Shown here piece by piece: positions 10,917-21,978 of a stretch of 64,000 bases of DNA; the first letter of the stretch is position 1; every line of letters begins with the position of its first letter. Made by a program: the position numbers and the translations under genes. Source of the stretch: Anastrepha obliqua (Eukaryota > Arthropoda > Insecta > Diptera > Tephritidae); NCBI RefSeq assembly GCF_027943255.1, contig NC_072892.1:167960792-168024791 (forward strand), in the 5' to 3' direction. Under the pieces are notes generated by a model. It was given only the letters and a program-made list of their open reading frames with translations, did no database searches and was not told the origin of the DNA.

Positions 10917-12228
10917 CAGGGTGGCTGATGAAAGCCGCTACCAAAAAAAAATTGAATAACTTTTTTTCTTTTTCAGTTATCTGTTCCATTTTTGTTTTAA
11001 TTTGCAGATTGATCTTTAAAATTTATTAAAATGGATAACTGGGACACGCAAACAAGAATTTGGATAGTCCGCCGCTATCACGCACTGGAGTCCGTAGTTT
11101 TGGTACAAAGAGAGTACAGGCGGATGTTTGGCGGCGATCCCCCGACCAGATGGACCATAATGAGACTGGTGAATAATTTTGCTGAGCAAGGAACAGTCGC
11201 AAGAAGGCCTTATCATCGAAACCCACCAGTTCGGACGGAGGAAACGATCGCTGCTGTAGCTGCAGCTATACAAAGCAATCCAAGGGTTTCAACAAGAAGC
11301 TTATCTGCTCAACTTGGTGTCAGCCGACAGTCTTTGCAAACAATAATGCACAAAGATTTAGACTTATTTCCCTACAAAATTCAAATGGTTAACAAACTGA
11401 ATGCAGCAGACTTGCCGATTCGCTTGGCATTTTGCCAGAAGATCCTGCAAATGGTGGAAGAAGACCAAAACATGTTAAACTGCCTTTTCATGTCTGATGA
11501 GGACCATTTCGATTTAAACGGCAATGTGAACAAACAAAATTGTCGAATATGGAGTATTTCTAACCCACAGATACTCCACGAGACGGAATTGCATCCTCTT
11601 CGCGTGACAGTGTGGTGTGCGGTTTCTTCACGCTGTATTGTCGGGCCTTATTTTTTTGAAGAAAATGGTCACACCGTTACGGTTACTGGAGACCGTTATT
11701 TGAAAATGCTGAAAGAATTTTTCTATCCAGAACTACGTCGAAAGAGAATTCCTTTCAACTCTGTGTGGTTTCAACAAGATGAGGCAACGTCTCACATAGC
11801 CCAGACTGTTATGACAGAGTTGCGACGAAAATTTCCCAATAAACTGATTTCAAGAAACTCCGAATTTCGTTGGCCCCCCAGGTCGCCTGACCTTACTGCA
11901 CCTGACTTTTTCTTGTGGGGTTTATGTAAACAAGAAGTTTATAAAACAAAGCCAACAAATTTGGACGAACTAAAACAATCCATTCGGGCAACAATTGCGG
12001 CTATTCCTATCGCAACTCTCAAAGCAGCAATGAACAACCTTTTACTAAGATGCCGCACTTGTGTCAACGAGCATGGGGGGCATTTAAATTCAATTATTTT
12101 TAAAACTTGTTAAGCTACATTTAATAAAATGTAATGGCCTTCAACTTGAAAAAAAAAAAATGAATTCCATACACTAAAAAAAAAGTTATTTGAGTTTCTT
12201 AATGTAGCAAAATTCATCAGCCACCCTG
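10917..12228 (+). mobile_element. Complete DD41D mariner-like transposon (rosa/Visitor type)
   Basis: The element begins cagggtggctgatgaa at 10917 and ends with the exact inverted copy ttcatcagccaccctg at 12228. The repeat continues imperfectly to about 25 bp. TA flanks both ends (10915-10916 and 12229-12230), the duplicated target typical of the superfamily. Its 1312 bp hold a single uninterrupted transposase gene with about 114 bp upstream and 115 bp downstream, including an aataaaa signal near 12123. The layout is that of an autonomous element. Intact ends plus an intact frame suggest a fairly recent insertion compared with everything else in the window. Confidence 0.9.
11031..12113 (+). 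CDS. DD41D Tc1/mariner transposase, intact, 360 aa
   Basis: The enzyme would bind the element's terminal repeats in the nucleus and cut and paste it into TA sites. Residues 1-60 form a first helix-turn-helix (YHALESVVLVQREYRRMF) and 65-115 a second (VSTRSLSAQLGVSRQSLQTI). The RNase H-like catalytic core follows: D156 in MSDEDHF, D250 in WFQQDEATSH and D292 in LTAPDFFLWG. The second and third Asp are separated by 41 residues, which is the DD41D signature rather than DD34D mariner or DD34E Tc1. WPPRSPDLTAPDFF is the hallmark block. About 360 aa is a normal length for the group. The ATG lies 114 bp inside the left terminal repeat and no in-frame stop precedes the final TAA. QQDEATSH, rather than the more usual QQDGATxH, is the only obvious departure. 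Catalytic competence is inferred, not shown. Confidence 0.92.
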   Translation: MDNWDTQTRIWIVRRYHALESVVLVQREYRRMFGGDPPTRWTIMRLVNNFAEQGTVARRPYHRNPPVRTEETIAAVAAAIQSNPRVSTRSLSAQLGVSRQSLQTIMHKDLDLFPYKIQMVNKLNAADLPIRLAFCQKILQMVEEDQNMLNCLFMSDEDHFDLNGNVNKQNCRIWSISNPQILHETELHPLRVTVWCAVSSRCIVGPYFFEENGHTVTVTGDRYLKMLKEFFYPELRRKRIPFNSVWFQQDEATSHIAQTVMTELRRKFPNKLISRNSEFRWPPRSPDLTAPDFFLWGLCKQEVYKTKPTNLDELKQSIRATIAAIPIATLKAAMNNLLLRCRTCVNEHGGHLNSIIFKTC

Positions 12229-12429
12229 TACTAGCGACTTTCCGGTCTAGATGAGAAAAACATCTTCGTGTTCTTCTTTATTATAGGACTGGGTCCTGTT
12301 GTTTCAAATTACAATATGTTATTGTTTTTTTAAATGGAAAAAAACTATTGCATCACTCGTATCGGGATCCAGAGGTCCAACATTAGTTCCAAAGCTTTGA
12401 TGGTCTTCCTGGGGGTCGTGGTGTCTTAA

Positions 12430-13866
12430 AATAAATAAATTCGACCAAATCTGGCTGAAATCTCTGCTGAAATAAAACAATTACCAAATGCCAAGGCTGC
12501 CGTCATAGATGGTACGAGAATATCTAAGCTCTCCAAAAATGGCATCGCCCTCTCCGCGGAAATTCTGTCTTCCATTATAACAGCTGCCTGGGAACAACAA
12601 TCTTTTCGGCGAGAAAAGTATTAGTAAAGCTAGCAAAAAAAGGGGACCTTAAGAACTACAACAATTGGAGGTGCATTTGCGTGCTCCCTGCAGTAGCTAA
12701 ACTTATTGCGCATCTAATTATCACCCAGCTATAACATCGCCTGGAAGCACCTATTACTTTCTGCCAGCCGGTTTTCGCGGTGATTCCTCCTGTGCCGATC
12801 AAATGAACACCATCAGAATTATCATCGAGCAATGTGGTGAATTTGAGTCTAACCTAAATCTACTGTTTATCGACTTTGAAAAATCCTTTTACGGTGTCAA
12901 GTGGGAGACCATCGGGGCTGCGCTGAGGAAAGGAGGTGTCCTTGAAGTGGCGCACGCTCCTACCTCCTTCATAAATGAAAATTGTCAGACAGGACTGCAT
13001 CCTCTCACCAATTCTCTCGCTGCTTGTCATCGAAGACATCTTGAGAGTTGCATTTAACAATGAAAACCAACAGAGGGACACCCAATGGCAGATAGACAAT
13101 ACGTTCCTCAGATACCTGCCATAAGGGGATGACCTCTATATGCTCGCATACCAGCTGTGTGACCTCAAATTGCTGGCAAAATCCATCCAGGAGAATTTGC
13201 AACCAACCTGCCTCAAAACCAACGTCGGAAAAACGGAAGTGTTGCATCTCAATGACACTATATCGGAACCACTGATAGTGGGTGCACAAAAATTCGAAAC
13301 CGTTGAGAAATTCTGCTACCTTGGCTGAATAGTCGCCGCGGATGGCGGTTCTGCGATGGGTGTCGAATAAAGCATTAGCAAAGCTAAATCACGTTTCGGC
13401 ATTCTCGCTCCATTTAGCAAAACAACACTATCAATCTACAAACCAAGCTGCGCATCGTCAACTGGAACGTGAAATCCGTTCTATTATATAGTTGCACCAC
13501 CTGAAAAGTAACTGCGAAGATTACAAAGCGCCTGCAAACGTTCATATATCGCTGCCTTCGTCGGATTTTGTGAATTTAATAATTGCCCTGGACATTAACC
13601 AACGCCGAGTTGTTGGCGCAACCTAGCCAGGTCGATGTTGCATCAAAAATCAAAAAAGGAAATGGCAATGGATTGGCCAAACGCTAAGGAAAAATTACGA
13701 CAATGTCGCTAAACAAGCGCTGCGCTACAAACTAGTAGAGGAATTTACAGACCACCGAGCGGAGCTCAACAGGAGCTGAAATGAACATCCTTGGGTTATC
13801 GTAAAACGAACTAAGATCCCTAGCACAAAACCGTGTTCGTTGGCGAAGAGGAGTGGTTGACGCCCT
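12430..13866 (+). pseudogene. RTE-like non-LTR retrotransposon, reverse transcriptase and C-terminal remnant
   Basis: Pieces of an RTE-type reverse transcriptase are strung along the plus strand in several frames. WRCICVLP and ITQL lie near 12670-12735, LFIDFEKSFYGVKWETI (finger/palm) at about 12860-12910, and GDDLYML (the catalytic YADD box, with Ala replaced by Gly) at about 13126. Further on are EKFCYLG then IVAADGG, with a stop between, at about 13302-13346. The end is NRVRWRRGVVDALCS at about 13830-13870, the characteristic RTE C-terminus. The endonuclease is missing. Many stops and frameshifts show that it is old. The frame at 12803-13057 is the longest surviving piece. Confidence 0.75.
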
Positions 13867-13974
13867 ATGCTCCAATGCTGCCAACCGATCGTCTCCCATT
13901 CTCTTTACCTGCTGGTTCCATTCTTTTCTTCTCCTTCGGCTACCTCTCACTACATCGGATGCGAAATATATGCA

Positions 13975-14726
13975 GATTCGCTGGCAGAAAACTCTGCAGT
14001 CTATGCAACGCACCTGCGCTCTCAGAGTGGCTTCGTCATACAGAACAGTATCTGAAGCAGCGGTTTTAGTTATCAGCGGAACCATCGCTATAGATATTCT
14101 AGCACAAAAGCGCAAACGGAGATGGGAGGCAAAAACCACTGAAATCGCAGTACCACGCTCCTCCGATATTAGAGTTCAAACGCTACACTTTGGCAGGCAA
14201 GATGGAACTCTGAATGGTACGGTAGATGGACAGCGCGACTAATACCCGATCTAAAAAGTGGGTCGAGAGAAAGCACGGTGAGATTAACTATTACCTCACA
14301 CAGTTTTTGTCCGGGTATGATGATGCGGCGCACACCTTCTTTAAATGTGTGAGGTGGAACATAGAGATAACAAGTCTGCAACGAGCTATTGGTGTATTTA
14401 CACCTGAAGAAATAATCGAGAAAATGATGATAGACGAAGAAAAATGGAATGCCGTCGCAAATTTCGTGGAGGATATTATCCGAAAAAAGAAGCGTGAAAT
14501 TGAAAGTTATACTGAAGAGCATTGAGCATAGGTTTCTAAAAACAGTCGACCCTGGACGCAGGGTGAGTAAGTAAGTGCCCTTCTTAGGACGCCGTCTTGG
14601 CCCTCTACCTCGAAGCAATGCGGAAGCAGTCCCGGGGTGGAAGGAAAAATACAAGCGAAGAGGAGGGCTATTTTTAGTATATAGAATCAACCACACCGCA
14701 AAAAAAAAAAAAAAAAAAAAAAAAAC
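13975..14726 (+). pseudogene. R1-clade retrotransposon 3' end with poly(A) tail
   Basis: From about 13975 a frame reads MQRTCALRVASSYRTVSEAAVLVISGTIAIDIL, the R1-type segment after the reverse transcriptase. A shifted frame (14226-14525) reads KKWVERKHGEINYYLTQFLSGY and ends at a TGA after KREIESYTEEH. The Cys-His knuckle that normally lies between is largely lost. A 3'UTR of about 175 bp leads into a run of A residues at 14700-14725, the signature of reverse-transcribed insertion. The C-terminal segment and UTR are related to 54418-54710 (minus). It directly follows RTE-like sequence and probably inserted beside or into it. Confidence 0.75.
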
Positions 14727-15420
14727 AGTCGGGCTCAAAGCCCATTGGGATGAGTTTATTTACTCCTTCTTCTTTCTTAGCATGACAATTCTGGGTGGAC
14801 CACTGCTTCCTTCAGATTTCTCGATCCGGTACTAAGAGCCACCAGTTTTTCACGTTCATCTCTTTGAAATGTCGTTAACTCTTTCCTTTGGTCTATCCTT
14901 AGCTCGCTTCACATCCGGTTGTTTTTTGAAGGCTCGTTTTGGTGCTCTTGGCTCTGGCGTTTGGTTGGGTTTTTATGTAATTTATGATGTTCTGTCCTTG
15001 CATGAGGTGCTCAAGTTCAGAGTTGTATCTAATACGAGATGTGCCATCTTCTTATTAAGCAAATATAATTTTTGATTATTCAAATAATGTCTACTTTAAA
15101 GTTAATTATAGCACGTAAAGGATGCAGCCGCAGTTAACCAGTAGTTACTACTACATTTAGAAAAAAGATCCAGTTACTTACTCACTGACAGTGAAAATTT
15201 ACTTTTAGCAATTTGTATTTTTCAATGGGGCTTGTAAGACAAAGGCCAAGACAAATTTGTCATCTGAATTATTTTGTGGTAGCCACTTAAGGAAGAGTTC
15301 GGCGAACCTTCATGCTTTAAATTCTTTTTGTGTATGAGGAAAAGGAATATTTATATTCTTTAAGTACTTTCAGTTTTAGTGAATGAGAACAAATGAGTTT
15401 CATTCATTACGCACTTAAAT
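14727..15420. other. Non-coding stretch
   Basis: No domain is visible. Short frames at 14869-15075 have no recognisable features. Confidence 0.5.
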
Positions 15421-16060
15421 ACATGCATACACACATACATGCATACATACATACATAGAGAGGTAAGTAAAAATACGTACAAATGTCATATTTGCCTACT
15501 TTAAATTCCATTAATTTTTCTTAATGGCTAAGGCTAATTCTTCATATCTTCTATCTTCATTCATGCATAGTTTCACACCTCACATTCTGAGGCTCAGTAC
15601 ACACACGCACACATACACACACACACACAAATAGACGAACATAAGTGACAACATATCACGCTTGTGAGGAGATTCCAGTACACTACAGTTAGCAAAGCAA
15701 CCAGTAAACCCATCTGTGCTATACTCGAATGCGCATGAAGAAAAAAAATGTAGCCAATATGTTGCGATTATAATTTACAATCAAATATTCTTGCAGATTA
15801 CGCGTCCAACAAAATTTTCTTCGCCTGCCTGCTCTCAACCACTTCACATCGTCATACCGTCAAACAGGCAGTCAGTCGGGTCAGCTTGGGAGTTGCTGGG
15901 AGTCTCGTCAGGACTGACTGAGAGTTTTAAAAGACAGCTTGAATTTGTCTCGAATATCAATGAATTTTTTTCATTACCACTCTACATCATACATACATAC
16001 ATACATACAAACATACATACATGCATACGTACATACATACATACACACATATGCTCATAT
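15421..16060. repeat. Microsatellite cluster: (ATAC)n and (AC)n
   Basis: ATAC-type repeats occur at 15421-15460 and 15980-16055, and an AC repeat at 15601-15632. They generate spurious Tyr/Ile/His/Thr-rich frames on both strands. The sequence between them is unremarkable. Confidence 0.85.
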
Positions 16061-16407
16061 GTACGCACACACAATACCGCTTCACTTAACTCGTTCAGTC
16101 TTCAACTCTTGCGTTTTGTTATTATTTCAATAGTAGGCAAATACCCATAAGCCAGACTTCCTTCGCAAATCGAATGGAACAATGTTGTCGTAGCAAATTC
16201 TTATTGGCGCTCCAACGCCAACTCAACGAGTGCCTTATAATTAAGTGCGCGCACTGCGGATGTCAACGAACGGGATTTTACTGATGCCGCGATCCCGGGG
16301 CAATCCCGCAATTAAGACAGTTTCGATTTTGCGAAAATCTATTCCTAAAAGTCTGAAGCACACCATGTATGTAATCAGCTTATTATAAAAATATGTATGT
16401 ATATATA

Positions 16408-16585
16408 CAAGGTGGCGCAAAATTAATCACCTAATTTTGTTTTGCAACAACTTTTTTACGGAATAAAAAATTGCTTTGTAATGATGAAAAATTTGACCTT
16501 TATATTGTAGCTGTCCAGTAGATCACGACGCCATTTTCAAAAAGTATAAATCATCCGATAGGGTAATTAATTTGGCCCCACCTTG
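16408..16585 (+). mobile_element. Short MITE, copy 1
   Basis: The element starts caaggtggcgcaaaattaat and ends with the imperfect inverted repeat attaatttggccccaccttg. TA lies on both sides (16406-16407 and 16586-16587). It is 178 bp and non-coding. A second, diverged copy lies in opposite orientation at 26699-26864 and shares internal words such as catccgat and tttatatt. The right-hand TA is also the left flank of the next mariner element at 16588, so the two sit back to back on one target dinucleotide. Confidence 0.8.
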
Positions 16586-16587
16586 TA

Positions 16588-17430
16588 CAGGGTGGGCCAT
16601 ATAGCGTTTGCTTTTTGAACCACCTATTTTTTTGAGAATGGTGACACAAATGACATGTCAAATGTGTTCATTATTTACTTAAAGGTTTGACATTTACGAA
16701 ATGGGACACTGTACGCTTGAACAAAATTGGGAAATATTGAAAACCTATTTCCAAAGTGGTGAGTCTTCTTCTTCTTTTCTGATATTCACATCGGTGGCTA
16801 CGTCAATAAGCAAAATTGTCGGATTTTTGGCTCAGAAAATCCACACTTTACTGTAGAGAAGCAAACGCATCCACAACGAGTCACTGTTTGGTGCGGTTTT
16901 TGGTTCGGCGGCATCATCGGACCATTTTTTTTTTCGAAAACGAGCGAAGAGCCGCGGTTACAGTAATTGGCGAGCGTTTTTGTTTCCAAAAATTTAAGAG
17001 TATGGCATGGACGCCATTTGGTTTCAACAGGACGGTGCAACTTGTCGCACTGCCAAAGTTACACTCGAACTTTTGGCTACCGTTTTTGAAAACCGAATAA
17101 TCAGCCGATTTTCCCGATAAGCCCGTTGGAATATTTTTTGTGAGGAGCCGTTAAGGACAAATGCTATGCGAACCGAGACGATTGATGCTTTAAAACCGAA
17201 ATCGAAGTTGCCATTCATGAAATTAGAGCCCAAACAATCGAAAATGTGCTTAAAACTTGGGTTGATCGAATGGCCTACTGTAAAGCCAGTCGTGGCAGTC
17301 ATTTGAACGATATTATTTTTCTTCATAAATGACAATGTTCAATCTTCAAAATAAAAAAAAAGTTTGAAAAAATATTGATTTGTTTTTTTTATAGCCGATT
17401 CAAAAAGCAAATTTTAAATGGCTCACCCTA
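16588..17430 (+). mobile_element. Internally deleted DD41D mariner-like element, copy 1
   Basis: The left repeat (cagggtgggccatatagcg) and the right end (atggctcaccct) are inverted copies. The subterminal word tttgctttttgaa is repeated inverted at 17394-17413. The coding region opens with MGHCTLEQNWEILKTYFQSGES, then jumps directly to FFFSD and GGYVNKQNCRI. This loses roughly 130 codons that normally carry the rest of the DNA-binding region. Further on, WFQQDGATCRTAK (second catalytic block) survives, but the third block is frameshifted and truncated. The C-terminal block ending in the match to NDIIF lies near 17320. It cannot encode an active enzyme. The copy at 63581 has exactly the same internal junction. 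Confidence 0.8.
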
Positions 17431-18590
17431 AATATTAACAGAAAAATATAATATGTAGCAATTCATTTATTTATTATGAAAGTAAATTTTTCTTATTTAT
17501 AAACAAAGGCAAAACTCAGTATTCTATAACAAAGCTTTCGTAAAACAAACTTAAAGATGTTTTGTAAGGCAGCAACTGCCAATACAAAATTCTTTTAAGC
17601 CATTATTTGAGATCGATAAAATATCTTTGAGTCTGAAGTGCATAAAATGATGAATTACATTAATTGCTATCGCGCTGATCACTGGGCGCATAGGGGAAAC
17701 GATTTTTACAGGTGTGCCCAATATTAGACCTTTAACCGGCTCTCAGCGAATTTGACAGAATCAGCTGGCAGGTTGACGAAATAGGGGATGTAATATGTAC
17801 ACAAAAACTGTGATTGTGTTTGTGATATACGAAAACAATTAGCATAACCTGCGCCCATATTGTTCCGTTGCCGTTTGAATAACGACTGACTGAGTGTGTG
17901 TGTGTATGATAAACTTGTGAAACGGGCGGGTAGAAATCGGTTGCCAAAGGCCCTGTGACATGGCAGCTGAAGATGCTCGCCCAATTTTGGTTTTCACCAA
18001 AGCTAATGGCCAAGCCTGGTAAATCAATCAACCTTGGAGCTAGACTAACCAGTATCGTGAAATTATGCAGTACCGCAAAAGCCGAGCTGCAGGCTATTGA
18101 ACGGGTCACAGGTTGCGGTTAAGGTAATATGGCCTTCAGATATGAAACGTTGCTGGGAATAAATATTTATTTACAAATAAGCAGTCCCGAACAAGCAGTG
18201 GGTAGGTGTTACGGATGTGGGTGGTCTTGCCTTGCGATATGGTAAGTCCTTCAAAAAGCCCACAACGCTCGATAATTACCACCGACAAGGCCAACAAATG
18301 CCGCCTTCAAAATAAACATAAAAAAATTTCGGACATTCGTTATTTTAATAACATGCAAAAGACCGCCAGCAAAAACAAAAAAAAATTGTCAAATATCAGT
18401 ATGATTTTTGAGTCACTTTAAACTTGCGTTTACTATACCAAAATTCAATGGAATGCATACTCGAATCCTTTATAAAAGGAAAAATCCTTATCAAAAAGTG
18501 TAAAATTTTGAAGGAAATTTGATCAATTTTTTTAAGTTTGTACAAAGTTTCAAACTTTAAATTATATAGTTTTTGTAGTAGGGCGAACTA
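17431..18590. other. Unassigned stretch
   Basis: The segment at 17700-18310 has a more balanced composition and several overlapping frames on the minus strand (17724-18109), but no recognisable domain. It could be old transposon or host DNA. Confidence 0.4.
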
Positions 18591-18599
18591 TCCTCATCT

Positions 18600-19210
18600 T
18601 CATCATGATCATCATAGTGAGTACAGCTCGGGATGAACCAGTGCTTCCTTCACAATCGCGCTCCATATACGACTCGGTTCATTGTATCGCTTCTCTTAGC
18701 ATTTTGAGGCGTAAATCTGCATCAACATCGTCTGCCCATCCTCTTGACGGTCTTCCACACTTTTTACTGCCCATAATAACATACGAGAGTTGAAGGTCTT
18801 TTTCGTAATTCTGCTATAGTCCAGCCTGTAGTCTGAACCATCTCAGCCGTTGGTGATATCAGCTATTCGATCTCATCATTGTATCAGAATCTGTAAGATG
18901 TATCAGCTTCACTTACTGGTCCAAATATCCTTCTTAGGACTTTATGCTTAGAATTTTAATTTATTGCTTAAGAATCTTATATGTCAGTACCATATGTTGC
19001 TACAGGTCTTATTAGCCTCGTGTAGTTTTGTAACTTACACGGTCTCGATAGTACATAATTTATTTTTGAGAAATTTCACGTGAATAAAATAACTTCTATT
19101 AGCGCTTTCTAGTCTATTATTGATGCCTATTAGGGGCTTTGCAGCGCTGTTAAGATTTACACCCAGGTATTTAAAACTATCCACTCTGTGAAAAATGAAC
19201 TAAAATTTCA
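18600..19210 (-). pseudogene. RTE-like retrotransposon C-terminal remnant
   Basis: Minus-strand translation gives SFKYLGVNLNSAAKPLIGI at about 19195-19135, then NRLESANRSYF and FLKNKL, the thumb region after the catalytic site. A C-terminal block follows near 18755: RPSRGWADDVDADLRLK and a stop-broken continuation ending at SSRAVLTMMIMM. The 3' end runs into (ATG/ATC)-rich repeats at 18590-18620, a common form of RTE tail. Several stops and frameshifts are present, and the catalytic core is absent. Confidence 0.65.
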
Positions 19211-19700
19211 TAAAAAATTATTATCATTAAATAAGAAACAAATAAATTTTCAAAACTGGTTAATAAAAATAATTAATATAATTTCTAATAAAAGGGACTG
19301 AGTACATTTCATCCAAACTGGAGAGTTTGCCACTTAAATTAACGTTCGTTGCACGAATTTGAGTTGTTGTATTTAAAATATATTAGTGAACTATTTTTTG
19401 AAATATTTTCTTCTTGTTGGACCAAACTGTGACCTTAAAAAAATGAAAGCATTGAAAGTGTCGACCTCCACGCGAAATAAGCCAATGCGAAAGTCGTGGC
19501 TTAAAAAAAATCAACCGGCGTCGAAACGCGTCTTTATTGATTAAATGGTATTTTTCAATTACAAATTTTTATATGCTTACAGCTAGTATTTATAATATTT
19601 CCTATTGCTAATAGTTGATTCACTTACAATACAATATTTGGTGAATCAACGAAATATGAATATTGCTTATTCTAAGTTTCCTAAATTATTTGCATAAGTG
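19211..19700. other. AT-rich stretch
   Basis: Nothing recognisable was found. Confidence 0.5.
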
Positions 19701-19719
19701 TCGTTGCACTCATTTCATT

Positions 19720-20820
19720 ACAAGCTAATTGTGTCGCTTGCGAAATGCGTTAGTGCAATGGCACTTATTTGGTTGGGTATCGAGTTACGATGACCAGTCC
19801 ACTTCAATTGTATTTTCTTTTGGAGTAGAATGGTTGAGTGACGTAACTCGCGTGATCTAAATTTATTGCACTCAAAGTCAGCAGATAGCCATTCAGAACT
19901 CCATTCGGCTTTCACACAGTATTTGGGTGGATTTTTTGGTGGAACCCTAACCCAACATGGCTAAATGATGACTCACAAAAATGGTACGCATATGGTTCCA
20001 CAACACTCCAAGGAGTAGGAGCAGGAATAGTGGGGCCTAGAGCACACAAATCCCTAACACTAAGTACAGATACCACGATTTTCCATGCGCAGCTCTTCGC
20101 CATAATGGAAAAAGTGGAAATCATATCCATCATATCCAGAGGGTTCGAGAAAGTAAAAATTAAAATACTTTCGGACAGCCAATCGGTTCTCAAAGCCTTA
20201 AATAGCTTCACATTCAAGTCAAAAGTCTTAATAGAGTGTAACAATGCACTCAACGAGCTGGCCACTCATAATCAGGTCTCACTGATTTGGGTACCAGGAC
20301 ATGAGGGACACGAAGGAAACGAGAAGGCAGACTTTTATGCCAAAAAAGGGGCAGAATGGCTATTTATTGGACCAACCACATTTTTCGGCTTTAACAAAAA
20401 TAATATAAAATAGCAAACCAAAATGGATCCAAACTAAAATCAGGGAACACTGAAACGGCGCAAGCGGCCTTACTCACTCTAAAAAGTCTTTGAACTTCAA
20501 TGCCAACAAAGCAAAATCTGCTCTAACCCTAGATAAAAAGGGCCTCAGATTACTCTGTGGAGCACTCACAGGTTCACTTTTCCTGTAATAAACACTTCAA
20601 CCCAATAGGGTTTTCTAGACCAAGATCATGCAGGTTCTGATGTGATGAAGAGGAGTCTGTGGAACACTTAATTACCAACTGTGCGGCATTTGACCACAGG
20701 AGACACAGAATCCTTGGCTCGTACCTACTAGAGGAGGAAGACCTACAATTGCTCCCTCCTAAGGAGCTGGTTCGATTCCTCGGTATACTAAATAATTATA
20801 TTATAATTAAGTAATTAGGG
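19720..20820 (+). pseudogene. RNase H-bearing non-LTR retrotransposon remnant
   Basis: The best frame (20030-20413) reads KIKILSDSQSVLKALNSF followed by SLIWVPGHEGHEGNEKAD. These are the third and fourth acidic blocks of an RNase H domain. Upstream text at 19960-20030 gives WYAYGSTTLQGVGAGIVGP, in the place of the first strand, but the first catalytic Asp is not evident. Downstream, CDEEESVEHLITNCAAF (about 20645-20690) is the Cys-His knuckle, followed by PPKELVRFLG. Frameshifts separate the parts. It belongs to the same broad I/LOA/R1-type group as 5521-6520 but is a different family. Confidence 0.75.
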
Positions 20821-21976
20821 GCGCACAATAGATCAATTTGGTGGCAGTGCATAAAAGCTTTAGCCTAACCCGCACAACCATTACCATTGGGTGGATTGTG
20901 GATAAAAACTGAAATGCTTTCAGCAGGTAAAAGCCCCTATCATCACCATTACAAAAATACACTAAAATTTATTAATCAAAACTTCTTGCATATCTTATGC
21001 CTGCCTATTAACCCTGAAGTTTGCGAACTATTAGTTAAAGCGCTAAGAAATTTATCCTTCAGGCTTACTGCTGAATGTGTCAATAATTTTTGGCTGTTAT
21101 TTTTTCATACCCTAGAAACTCAATTCTCTACTAAATTCAAATTCGACTGTTTTTATAAAAAAGGTATTGCAAGTGCGTGAAGCTCAATCAGTGTTGCAAG
21201 TAAAGCTTTTCTTTCCTCAAAAAGAAGCGTCGTTGTCATAAAAAATTTACTAGTTGCAGCTGTGGTAAAAAAAAGTATACTAAAATTTATTAATAATAAA
21301 ATTTGAAGTGAACAATCATGGAATTTTCGGATCCTAAAAACGGTTGGCCTACCGAGATTGACATCTCTAATGCGCACATACACTCACATACATATTTACA
21401 AACATCCATATTGCAATCCACATGTCGGTATGCCAGCATATTTTTGAAATCATGTTGGGGTCTCACGCACTTTGGTGCCTGCGAAGCGCCGTTTTGACAG
21501 CAACTTTTGTTTTCTTTTTTCAATTTGTACGTACATACATACATACATACTTCGTATACATTATGATTTTGCATATGGACTCATACAGGCCAATCTAGTT
21601 GGTATGCTTACATGTGAGTATTTTAGTGCTATTTATTTTTGATGTTGATATGTTTAATACTTAAATGCCACTTTGTTGTTAAAAATTGTTATTTTTTACA
21701 ACATTGCGCTACGCAATTTTTTTCTTTGTTTGTTACTGGAGCAGACAAATGCTTGATATACACATGTTTGTATTTATGTATATATGTGTGTGTATGTGTG
21801 ATCGTGGAATTAAAAGACTTGGCTAGTTGAGGATGTAGAGGGGCGAACGGTGATGGATAACTGAGGTGGATCTATGAGCTAAACATATTTTACTTCTAGT
21901 GCTCGTGTTTATTTACATTTTTATTTTATATTGATAGCTCAGGTGTGCACTTCCTGCTGGGTAGCACTAGGCCTAC
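20821..21976. other. Non-coding stretch with a microsatellite
   Basis: A short ATAC microsatellite lies at 21530-21552. Frames at 20887-21180 and 21153-21574 show no domain. Confidence 0.5.
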
Positions 21977-21978
21977 TA

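Noticed and set aside
14169..14738. 189-codon open frame on the minus strand
   Set aside because: It is antisense to the R1-type remnant and starts inside its poly(A) tail (Phe run).
15716..16150. 144-codon open frame with Tyr-Ile-His-Thr repeats
   Set aside because: The repeat comes from the (ATAC)n microsatellite at 15980-16055.
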